Source: Tepidisphaeraceae bacterium (GTDB lineage Bacteria; Planctomycetota; Phycisphaerae; Tepidisphaerales; Tepidisphaeraceae). From it: a stretch of 64,000 bases of DNA. The notes below the pieces were generated by a model. The model had not been told where the DNA came from and searched no databases. It saw only the letters and a program-made list of their open reading frames with translations. Positions within the stretch are counted from its first letter, which is position 1, and every line of letters begins with the position of its first letter. Location of the stretch: the NCBI GenBank assembly GCA_035998445.1, contig DASYHQ010000051.1, forward strand, positions 1 through 64,000, read 5' to 3'. Shown here one piece after another: positions 16,613 to 24,027 of the stretch. The position numbers and the translations under genes are program-made.

Positions 16613-17379
16613 TGATGTTCCTTCTTTTCTTGTTCCACGTGGAACACTCTAGCAAGCCAACAGGGCGTCGCAAAGAAATTCGAATATGACGCGTCAAACT
16701 CAACAATTGAGCTGCAACGGTGCCCCAGCGAATAAGCGAGCAAGTCCATTGAAGCCACATCAGGACGGACTCCCGTTCACAACGTTTCCAACCAGAATTT
16801 GAAGGATTGCTGCAGGCGGGCTACCCGGTCACTGAAGCAGTGGGGTGGAGTGCTACCAGCGGTGAAGCGGCGCGAGCGAATGGCAGCCGCCTCTCGAAAG
16901 GAAGGAAAGGCTTTTCAGAAATCTCCGCACGCTTCGTGTCCATTCCGTTCCCAACTGTCTCCCTCAGCACTACGCGTATAGAACGGCTACCACCATCAAC
17001 GCAGGTAAGGATGAGCAGCCCATAGATAGGTGCCACAAAATAAGGCCAGCGAACTCCGCAACAACGCTACGCCGGGGCAACTGCAGCCAGCGTCCCACCG
17101 ACGATCACTGCCGCCAATCCCGAGAGGGCACGCGCTGCCGAGTTCGCTCAGCATCGTCGTCCGGTTAGGGCATTTCTCTCCGAACACAAGCCCCCGTTCC
17201 GGAAACAGCACACGTCAGAATATCAAGTCCAGATCGAACTCACCCAATACGGAGCTGGGATATGTATCCAATCTATAAAACAACATCGTCGACATCGTGA
17301 CTTCCTTCACATGGCACCTGAGGCCTCCGCCGCTATAATCGACCGTGACCTGCTACTGTTCGTGAAAGCACAGGGACTT
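16613..17379. other. Long intergenic region between parB and nuoD, containing parS-2
   Basis: 767 bases without a convincing gene. Unlike the gap on the other side of parB, the plus strand here is richer in C and A. It contains parS-2 at 16631-16646 close to the parB start and must hold the divergent promoters of parB and nuoD, though I could not pick either with confidence. The short open frames lack ribosome sites and known motifs. No DnaA box was seen. Confidence 0.6.
16631..16646. promoter_or_regulatory. parS site 2 (ParB-binding palindrome)
   Basis: A second perfect TGTTCCACGTGGAACA, 18 bases upstream of the parB start codon, identical to site 1. Its position in the parB leader would also allow autoregulation. 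Confidence 0.93.
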
Positions 17380-18654
17380 ATGCCATATACACTTGAGCCC
17401 GCCGGTCCGGAAACGCTGTCGTCTGCCGACGCGTCGGGGAACAGCGACAATCGATGGACGTTGAACTTCGGGCCGCAGCACCCCGCGACGCATACGACGC
17501 TGCGCCTCGTTTTGGAACTGGACGGCGAGCGCGTCGTCGGTTGCGTGCCGCACATCGGGTACCTGCATTCGGGCTTTGAAAAGCTCGGCGAGGTCCTGAA
17601 CTACAACCAGTACGTCACCATCGTCGACCGGATGGACTACTCGGCCCCCATTTACAACGAGCTGGCCTGGCACGGGGCGGCTGAAAAGTTGATGGGCATC
17701 GAGATCACGCCACGCTGCAAAGTGCTGCGGACGATCGCCGGCGAGCTGGGGCGCATCCAGTCGCACCTGCTGTGCGTCGGCGCCGCGGGGTTGGACTTGG
17801 GGGCGCTCACGGCGTTCCTGTACGTGTTCAACGAGCGCGAGTCGATCTACGACATCGTCGAGCTGATGAGCGGCCAGCGTTTCCACACCAGCTGGACCCG
17901 GGTAGGGGGGCTCAACCAAGACCTGCCCGACGAGGCGATGTTCAAGAAGATGGTGAAGACGTTCATCAATGAGACGATGCCCCGGGCGGTCGGCGAGGTC
18001 GAAAAGCTGCTGAACAAGAACCGAATCTTCATCGATCGCACGAAGGGCATCAGCCCGATCAGCCGAGAGGACGCGATCGCCTGGAGCATGACCGGCCCCA
18101 TGGCCCGCGCCGCCGGCGTGCGGCGCGACGTCCGGAAAGATGCGCCTTACCTCTGCTTCGCCGACAATTGGGACGGCCAGGGCGCCAAGGCCGTGAAGTT
18201 CCAGGTGCCGGTGATGACGACCGGCGACGTCTACGCGCGGTATCTCGTGCGATTAGAGGAAATGAAACAAAGCTGCGAGATCATCCGCCAGCTGATCGAC
18301 GACATTCCGGGAGGTCCGGTAAACGTTTCGCCGGAAGGCAAGGAAACGCTGCCGCCGAAGGATCAGGTTTACAGCAGCATCGAGGGGCTGATCCAGCACT
18401 TCGAATTGATCATGACAAACCGCGGTTTCGAGGCGCCGAAGGGCGAGGTGTACCACTGCATCGAAAGCGGCAACGGCGAGCTGGGATACTATATAGTAAG
18501 CAGCGGCGAGAACGTCCCCTGGCGCGTCCGCACGCGGCCGCCCTGCTTCATCAATTACCAGACGTTCCCCAAGCTGGTGCAAGGCCACATGATATCGGAC
18601 GTGGTCGCCGTGCTCGGCAGCATCAACGTGATCGCGGCGGAGCTGGACCGATAA
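17380..18654 (+). CDS. nuoD: NADH-quinone oxidoreductase subunit D (complex I 49-kDa subunit)
   Basis: 424 residues, normal for NuoD. The subunit sits in the peripheral arm of complex I and helps form the quinone site with NuoB. Conserved landmarks are NFGPQHPATHTTLR near residue 30, PHIGYLHSGFEKL, the YNQ-TIVDRMDY segment, GGLNQDLP and the C-terminal PCFINYQ--PKLVQGHMISDVVAVLGSIN with the family Asp. The ATG at 17380 follows acaggga; the frame is open to 17311 but the upstream part does not align. nuoA-C are not upstream and nuoF-N are not downstream, so the nuo genes are split in this genome. nuoE follows after an inserted gene. Confidence 0.95.
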   Translation: MPYTLEPAGPETLSSADASGNSDNRWTLNFGPQHPATHTTLRLVLELDGERVVGCVPHIGYLHSGFEKLGEVLNYNQYVTIVDRMDYSAPIYNELAWHGAAEKLMGIEITPRCKVLRTIAGELGRIQSHLLCVGAAGLDLGALTAFLYVFNERESIYDIVELMSGQRFHTSWTRVGGLNQDLPDEAMFKKMVKTFINETMPRAVGEVEKLLNKNRIFIDRTKGISPISREDAIAWSMTGPMARAAGVRRDVRKDAPYLCFADNWDGQGAKAVKFQVPVMTTGDVYARYLVRLEEMKQSCEIIRQLIDDIPGGPVNVSPEGKETLPPKDQVYSSIEGLIQHFELIMTNRGFEAPKGEVYHCIESGNGELGYYIVSSGENVPWRVRTRPPCFINYQTFPKLVQGHMISDVVAVLGSINVIAAELDR

Positions 18655-18655
18655 G

Positions 18656-18686
18656 AAGTGATGAATGAGGAATGCTGAGCGATGAG
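18656..18686. repeat. Left flanking repeat of the bAvd-like insertion
   Basis: Purine-rich gtgatgaatgaggaatgctgagcgatgag directly after the nuoD stop. It resembles the reverse complement of the 'attcaccattcatcattcatc' array at 19080-19113. The start codon of the four-helix-bundle gene lies inside it. Confidence 0.6.
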
Positions 18687-19049
18687 TGGGGAGAGGATCG
18701 GGACCTGCGAGCGAGAACGAAGCGATTCGCGTTGCGAATCATTTCGTTGCACGTCGCCATCAAGAACGATGACACGGCTCGCGTATTGAGGAACCAACTC
18801 CTCCGCAGTGGGACATCAGTCGCGGCTCAGTATCGTGAGGCATGCCGTGCAAGATCTCGTGCCGAATTTATCAGCAAGATCGAATCGGCAACGCAGGAGC
18901 TGGACGAGAGCGCGTTGTGGATGGAGTTGCTAGTCGAGTCGGGGCTTGTGGCCACCGCACGATTGTCAGACTTGCAGCGAGAAGCTGAAGAGATAATGTC
19001 GATGCTCGTCAGTTCCGCGAAGACCTCGAAAGATCGACGTGAACGTTAG
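18672..19049 (+). CDS. Four-helix-bundle protein (S23 / bAvd-like)
   Basis: 125 residues. The segments WGEDRDLRARTKRFALRII, VLRNQLLRSGTSVAAQYREA and EFISKIESATQELDESALWMELL match the 'four helix bundle protein' family (S23 ribosomal intervening-sequence-type, TIGR02436), related to Avd of diversity-generating retroelements. Known members form basic pentamers that bind nucleic acid; many lie inside 23S rRNA intervening sequences or between unrelated genes with short repeats around them. No reverse transcriptase is nearby. It starts 17 bases after nuoD, within a repeat, and ends 68 bases before nuoE, so it is an insertion into the nuo operon on the same strand. Its role here is unknown. Confidence 0.85.
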   Translation: MLSDEWGEDRDLRARTKRFALRIISLHVAIKNDDTARVLRNQLLRSGTSVAAQYREACRARSRAEFISKIESATQELDESALWMELLVESGLVATARLSDLQREAEEIMSMLVSSAKTSKDRRER

Positions 19050-19079
19050 AACAGGAGCTGAATGATCTGCTGACTGGTT

Positions 19080-19113
19080 TTCATTCACCATTCATCATTC
19101 ATCATTCACCATT
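19080..19113. repeat. Right flanking repeat of the bAvd-like insertion
   Basis: tcattcaccattcatcattcatcattcacc is a near-tandem array of 7-base 'attcatc / attcacc' words ending 4 bases before the nuoE ATG. Such attca-rich arrays are commonly seen beside this gene family. Confidence 0.75.
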
Positions 19114-19117
19114 GCCC

Positions 19118-19714
19118 ATGGCTTGGATCACTGAAAACCGTCGTACCGCGATTGTCGAGAAGGGCAGCGCGCCGTACCTCACCGAGGACATGAAGGCCGA
19201 GCTGCGCGACATCTACTTCCCGCGTTACCCGACCAAGCGCGCGGTGCTGCTGCCGGCGTTGCACCTCGTGCAGCACAAGTACAACTGGCTGCCCACCGCG
19301 GCGCTGGAGGAGATCGCGACGTTCCTCGAATTGGCGCCGGCCGAGGTCATGGACACGGTCACGTTCTACGACGAGTACTGGCTGAAGCCCAAGGGCAAGT
19401 ACCTCATTGGTGTCTGCCGGTCGCTCGCGTGCGAGATCTGCGACGGCAACAAGTTGACCGACCATTGCCGCACAAAGCTGAACGTCGAGCCCGGCGACAC
19501 GACGGTTGACGGGCGCTTCACGCTCATCGAGATGGAGTGCATCGGCTCCTGCGGCACCGCGCCGGCGGCGCTGGTGAACGAGGTGCTGCACGAGAACCTG
19601 ACCGTGGAGAAGCTCGACAAGCTCATCGCGACGCTGCCCGCAGATCCGCACAACTACAAAGACCCAACCGTCACGTGGGAGGAGAAGGGCCACGACGGAC
19701 AGGGTGCTCACTAA
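19118..19714 (+). CDS. nuoE: NADH-quinone oxidoreductase subunit E (24-kDa subunit)
   Basis: 198 residues. NuoE carries the N1a [2Fe-2S] cluster in the NADH-dehydrogenase module. The thioredoxin-like domain has the four ligands: Cys100 and Cys105 (GVCRSLACEIC) and Cys141 and Cys145 (MECIGSCGTAP). The N-terminal helical part includes YPTKRAVLLPALHLVQ. The ATG at 19118 sits just after the attca-repeat array, and no clear ribosome site is visible because the repeat occupies that place; a TTG lies 6 bases upstream. nuoF, its usual partner, is not downstream. Confidence 0.93.
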   Translation: MAWITENRRTAIVEKGSAPYLTEDMKAELRDIYFPRYPTKRAVLLPALHLVQHKYNWLPTAALEEIATFLELAPAEVMDTVTFYDEYWLKPKGKYLIGVCRSLACEICDGNKLTDHCRTKLNVEPGDTTVDGRFTLIEMECIGSCGTAPAALVNEVLHENLTVEKLDKLIATLPADPHNYKDPTVTWEEKGHDGQGAH

Positions 19715-19770
19715 GGTGCCCGCGCGCTCCGGCGTGGTCGTCTACGCAACCACACTGGTAAACCTTCAGA

Positions 19771-20382
19771 ATGCACGCAGCTCCCGCACAACCTCGTGAT
19801 CGCAAGCGAATGATTTCGACGATCCTCATCATCCTCGTAATCGTTGCCGGCGCGGCGTTCTGGTACCTGCGCGTGCAGACGTATCACCTGGAGACCGTGA
19901 CCGACCGCGTGCTCTATCGTGACGGCAACCGTGGCGTTCGCGAGTTCGCGACGATGGTGCGCAAGGTGCAGCCGAAAACGGTCGTCACGTTGATCGATGA
20001 AAAGGAGCTCGTCGACCCGCGCAAGCCCATGTTCGCGCACGAGGCCGAATTGCTGAAGCGCCAGAACATCGACCAAGTGAACCTCGTCGTCCCGCTCGGT
20101 GGCTATCCGAGCACTGACGACATTCAGAAGTTCCTCGCGATCGTCGAAGACCCGGCCAAGCAACCGGTGGTCGTGCACTGCGCTCAGGGGGTCCGCCGTA
20201 CCGGCATGATGGTGGCGGCGTATCAGGAATCGATTCTTGGCTGGGACAAGGAAAAGGTGAAGAACAACATGCTCACCTTCGGCCACAGCCAGCGCACGGT
20301 GAGCGACGTCAAGCGCTTTGTGGATACCTATGATCCGAAGTCGCGCACGATGATGGCCGAACTGGAGCGAGGCGTTGAGTAA
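19771..20382 (+). CDS. Membrane-anchored dual-specificity/tyrosine phosphatase-like protein
   Basis: 203 residues. One transmembrane segment at residues 14-32 (MISTILIILVIVAGAAFWYL) anchors the protein with the catalytic domain probably outside the cytoplasm. The Cys-phosphatase signature HCx5R is HCAQGVRR, with Cys137 as nucleophile and Arg143, followed by TG. A general-acid Asp may be in one of the loops before it (PSTDD). It resembles the DSP family that removes phosphate from Tyr/Ser/Thr or phosphoinositides. The start may be ATG 19771 or 19810. It follows nuoE by 56 bases and overlaps the next small gene. Confidence 0.82.
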   Translation: MHAAPAQPRDRKRMISTILIILVIVAGAAFWYLRVQTYHLETVTDRVLYRDGNRGVREFATMVRKVQPKTVVTLIDEKELVDPRKPMFAHEAELLKRQNIDQVNLVVPLGGYPSTDDIQKFLAIVEDPAKQPVVVHCAQGVRRTGMMVAAYQESILGWDKEKVKNNMLTFGHSQRTVSDVKRFVDTYDPKSRTMMAELERGVE

Positions 20383-20599
20383 CCCCGATCCTGAAAAACT
20401 TCCCGGCAAGGGCCTCTTCGGTTGGCTTGGCCGCCAGATCGGCTACGTCAGTGGTGCCGTGAAGCGCGACGTAGGCGCGCCGCGCACGATCTACAAACAG
20501 CAGAAGGTCGAAGAGCGACCGCTACCGCAGCAACCAAACGTTACATTGCGGCGGACGACCATCGACGAAGTGGTGCAACACCACGACCGCAAGTCATGA
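20375..20599 (+). CDS. Small hypothetical protein overlapping the phosphatase gene
   Basis: 74 residues, not recognised. It begins with TTG at 20375 inside the phosphatase 3' end (8-base overlap), which suggests translational coupling. The sequence has a glycine-rich amphipathic start (KGLFGWLGRQIGYVSGAVKRDV) and a polar C-terminus (TLRRTTIDEVVQHHDRK). The compact hydrophobic-plus-basic first half could lie on the membrane. Coding status is supported by the overlap and by the lack of a better explanation for the region. Confidence 0.5.
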   Translation: MSNPDPEKLPGKGLFGWLGRQIGYVSGAVKRDVGAPRTIYKQQKVEERPLPQQPNVTLRRTTIDEVVQHHDRKS

Positions 20600-20888
20600 A
20601 CCGCCATTCCTTCGCTGCACCTGCGCGAGGGCAACCCGTTCTTCACCGGACGCTTATTGCGATGCCAGGCGGATCGATTCCACGATCCGCAGGGCGCCCG
20701 GCGTCGTACCGTATGTCGTACAGTTGTAGATGCGTCGCGGGCGATCGTCGCACGCATCAACGGGGAATTGTCCGATCAGCACGGCTGGCGAGTGAGTTTG
20801 ACGACGTACAGCACGTTCCGGGTGCCCGTAGCGGCTGCTCAGCCAACACCCGTCGCATGAGAATCGCTTTGTTTTGCGAGGTCCCAGT
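20600..20888. other. Intergenic region upstream of the hybrid kinase
   Basis: 289 bases with no gene I can support. It contains an 8-bp inverted repeat gcggatcg-attcca-cgatccgc at 20669-20690 without a U-tract, and the kinase ribosome site gcgagg at 20876-20881. Confidence 0.5.
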
Positions 20889-23741
20889 GTGTCCGAGTTG
20901 AATACGGTATTCTTGCAGAACGGCGCGACGGACATGGCGCGTCGGATCGCGGCGTTCGATTGGTCGCGCACGCCGCTGGGACCGATCGATCGGTGGTCGC
21001 AATGCTTAAGGCTCGCGGTCGACCTTTGCCTGAACAGCCGGTTTCCCATGTTCATCTGGTGGGGCCCGGAACTCATCAACATCTACAACGACGGGTACGT
21101 GCAGATCCTGGGCAAGCGCCATCCGGATGCGCTGGGCGCAGCGGCGCCGGCGATTTGGGGTGAGATCTGGCCGGCGATCGGCCCGCAGGCCGAAGCGGTG
21201 ATGACCCGCGGTGAATCGACGTGGCACGAGCAAGTCCTGCTGATGGTCGAACGTAACGGCTTTGCTGAAGAGGCCTACTTCACGTGGTCGCACAGTCCGA
21301 TCCGCGACGAGCACGGCGTGATCGTCGGGCTCTTCTGCGTGGTTGTCGAGGACACGCTGCGCATTCAGGCTGAGCGCGATCGCCTGAAGGCCGATGAACG
21401 GGCGCGCACCATTCTCGAGAGCATTACCGATGCCTTCATCGCGCTCGACCGGGAATGGCGCCTTACCTACATGAATGCGCACGCCGAGCGCCTGCTCGGG
21501 CGCATGCCCGCCGACACGCTCGGGCAGGTGGTGTGGGACCTCTACCCCGGCCTGCAGGGAAGCGAGTTCGAACAGGTCTATCGCGCGGTGGGTCGCGACC
21601 GCGTGCCGCAGGCGATCACCTCGTATTATCCCGACCACGATCGCTGGTACGAGGTGAACGCCTACCCCGCCGGCGACGGTGGCATCTCGTTGTACTTTCG
21701 CGACGTCAGCGATCGCGAGCGCGCCGAGGCCGCGCTGCGCACCAGCGAGGAGCGCCTGGCGCTGGCGGTGGACGCGTCCGAACTGGGCACGTTCTACTGT
21801 CCCATGCCGATCGGCGAGATCATTTGGAACGCCAAGTGCAACGAGCATTTCTGGCTGCCACCCGAGGCCAAGGTCGACTTCGAACGGTTCTACTCGATCG
21901 TCCATCCCGACGACCGGGAGCGGACGCGCGCCGCCGTCGACCGCGCGGTGAACGGTCGTCAGTCGTACGACGTGGAGTACCGCACGGTTGCGCCCGACGG
22001 CCGCGTGCGTTGGGTGCGCGCCAAGGGGCGCGCGTACTACGACCAGAGCGGCGCACCGATTCGCTTTGATGGCGTCACGCTGGACATCACGGAACAGAAG
22101 CAGGCCGAGCAGTCGCTGCGCGCCAGCGAAGCGCGATTCCGCACGATGGCCGACTCGGCGCCGGTACTGGTGTGGATCGCCGGGCCGGACAAGCTGTGCA
22201 ACTGGTTCAACAAGCCGTGGCTGGACTTCACCGGTCGCACGATGGAGCAGGAGTACGGCTTCGGCTGGTCGACCGGCGTTCACGCGGAAGATTTGGACCG
22301 CTGCGTCCGCATCTACACCGAATCGTTCGATCGTCGGCTGGCGTTTCAGATGGACTACCGCCTGCGTCGCCACGACGGCGAGCATCGCTGGGTGTTGGAC
22401 CACGGCGTTCCGCTCTACGGGGCCGACGGGCAGTTCACCGGCTACATCGGTTCGTGCATCGACATCACCGACCGGAAGCGCGGCGAGGAAGAGCGCCAGG
22501 CGCTGCTGGACGCCGAGCGCAGCGCGCGTGCCGAGGCCGACCACGCCAGCCGAATGAAGGACGAGTTCCTCGCGACGCTGTCGCACGAGTTGCGCACCCC
22601 GCTGAACGCCATCGTCGGTTGGGCGGGCATCCTTGCCGGCGGCGCGCGCGACGAGGCCGACTTGCGCAACGGCTTAGCGACCATTCAGCGAAATGCGCGG
22701 GCGCAGACGCAGATCATCGAAGACCTGTTGGACATGAGCGGCATCACCTCCGGCAAGATGCGCATGAACGTGCAGCGCATCAACCTTTTAGCCGTACTGC
22801 GCGCCGCGATTGAAACCGTGGCGCCGGCGGCCACGGCAAAGGAGATTCGAGTCGATCTGGAGCATGCCGATCTCGCGCCGGTATGGATCGACGGCGACCC
22901 GGCGCGCCTGCAACAGGTCTTCTGGAACCTGCTGAGCAACGCCGTAAAGTTCTCCAATCAAGGCGGGCGGATCGAGCTGTCGCTCGCGTTGCGCGATTCT
23001 CGAGTCGACGTTCACGTGCGCGACGACGGCGACGGCATCCTGCCGCAATTCCTGCCGTTCGTGTTCGACCGCTTCCGCCAGGCCGATGCCTCAACCACGC
23101 GCCAGCACGGTGGCCTGGGACTGGGGCTGGCCATCGTGAAGCAACTGGTGGAATTGCATGGCGGCGACGTACAGGTCGAGAGCGACGGCGCGGGGCGGGG
23201 CGCGACGTTCCGCGTCAGCTTGCCAAAGCGCAGCGGGGCGGTTGCGAATGATGCAGACGCCGCAGCGGTCGCGGCGCCTGTGGCTGCGCAAGGCGTCGCA
23301 CCCTCCGTGTCCGCAAAGCCGCCGACGGATGCGCTCACGGGTGCGACCGCCGTATGGCCGCGGTTGGACGGTGTGAGCGTGGTGGTGGTGGACGATGAGC
23401 CCGACGCCCGCGCGCTGGTGCGCCGGTTGCTGGAGGATTGCGATGCGACCGTTCGCACCGCAGGATCGGTCCAAGAGGCGCTGAACCTCATCGCTGATGG
23501 GCGTCCGAACGTGTTGATCAGCGATATCGGCATGCCCGGCGAGGACGGCTACGCGCTGCTACGCCGCCTGCGCGCGATGCCGAGCGACCGTGGCGGCGAT
23601 CTGCCCGCCATCGCGCTGACCGCCTTCGCAAGAGAAGCCGATCGCGTGCGCGTCGAACAGGCGGGGTATCAGGCTCATATCGTGAAGCCGATCGTCGCGA
23701 TCAACCTCGTTACCACCGTCGCCCGCCTAGCGGGACGATGA
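20889..23741 (+). CDS. Hybrid sensor histidine kinase with multiple PAS domains and receiver
   Basis: 950 residues from GTG 20889, which has gcgagg 8 bases upstream. Domains in order: a PAS-like N-terminal sensor (FDWSRTPLGPIDRWSQ ... FPMFIWWGPELINIYNDGY), then three PAS/PAC units (about residues 170-290, 290-410, 415-535), a HisKA domain with the phosphorylated His in LSHELRTPLNAIVGW (around 565), an HATPase_c domain (NLLSNAVKFS, DDGDGI, GGLGLGL) and a C-terminal receiver (VVVVDDEPDAR ... LISDIGMPGEDGY). No transmembrane segment is visible, so it is cytoplasmic. The phosphate probably moves from His to the internal Asp and then to a histidine phosphotransferase not seen here. Confidence 0.92.
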   Translation: MSELNTVFLQNGATDMARRIAAFDWSRTPLGPIDRWSQCLRLAVDLCLNSRFPMFIWWGPELINIYNDGYVQILGKRHPDALGAAAPAIWGEIWPAIGPQAEAVMTRGESTWHEQVLLMVERNGFAEEAYFTWSHSPIRDEHGVIVGLFCVVVEDTLRIQAERDRLKADERARTILESITDAFIALDREWRLTYMNAHAERLLGRMPADTLGQVVWDLYPGLQGSEFEQVYRAVGRDRVPQAITSYYPDHDRWYEVNAYPAGDGGISLYFRDVSDRERAEAALRTSEERLALAVDASELGTFYCPMPIGEIIWNAKCNEHFWLPPEAKVDFERFYSIVHPDDRERTRAAVDRAVNGRQSYDVEYRTVAPDGRVRWVRAKGRAYYDQSGAPIRFDGVTLDITEQKQAEQSLRASEARFRTMADSAPVLVWIAGPDKLCNWFNKPWLDFTGRTMEQEYGFGWSTGVHAEDLDRCVRIYTESFDRRLAFQMDYRLRRHDGEHRWVLDHGVPLYGADGQFTGYIGSCIDITDRKRGEEERQALLDAERSARAEADHASRMKDEFLATLSHELRTPLNAIVGWAGILAGGARDEADLRNGLATIQRNARAQTQIIEDLLDMSGITSGKMRMNVQRINLLAVLRAAIETVAPAATAKEIRVDLEHADLAPVWIDGDPARLQQVFWNLLSNAVKFSNQGGRIELSLALRDSRVDVHVRDDGDGILPQFLPFVFDRFRQADASTTRQHGGLGLGLAIVKQLVELHGGDVQVESDGAGRGATFRVSLPKRSGAVANDADAAAVAAPVAAQGVAPSVSAKPPTDALTGATAVWPRLDGVSVVVVDDEPDARALVRRLLEDCDATVRTAGSVQEALNLIADGRPNVLISDIGMPGEDGYALLRRLRAMPSDRGGDLPAIALTAFAREADRVRVEQAGYQAHIVKPIVAINLVTTVARLAGR

Positions 23742-23806
23742 GGGAACGGTGCGACTGACGGACCAGTTCCTACAGGCTAACGGACAAAACCTGGTCGCCT
23801 TGCGCA

Positions 23807-23912
23807 CATGTCATCCCGTAGGGAGCGGTAGCGGCCTGAGGGATCTCAATCGTCCAATGACGCTGTTCGTGGTAGATCCCTCAGGTCGGCAAGCCTCCCA
23901 TCGGGATGACAC
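23807..23912. repeat. Dispersed inverted repeat of the 'gtcatcccg / cgggatgac' type
   Basis: The outer arms tgtcatcccg (about 23809) and cgggatgaca (about 23902), and the inner arms ctgagggatct (23836-23846) and agatccctcag (23874-23884), make a two-tier hairpin of about 105 bases. The sequence to the right (cttcggagtacctcgggacgacg) looks like an additional repeat remnant. No coding capacity is seen; it separates two convergent genes. Confidence 0.65.
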
Positions 23913-24027
23913 GTCCCTGATTAGCGCAGGTGTCTCGTCGGCTAGCCCTAAGTCCGTCCTCCTTCGGAGTACCTCGGGACGACGAAGTCTTCTTGAGTTG
24001 CATGGAGCTATCTGATCTTCTTCGAGC

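Noticed and set aside
14803-17379. Replication origin
   Set aside because: parS sites are present, but no DnaA boxes or AT-rich unwinding tract were seen and the skew change has the opposite sign.
18656-19113. Diversity-generating retroelement
   Set aside because: The Avd-like protein is present, but there is no reverse transcriptase and no template/variable repeat pair nearby.
21006-22586. 526-codon minus-strand frame opposite the hybrid kinase
   Set aside because: Shadow of the PAS/kinase coding sequence, without motifs.
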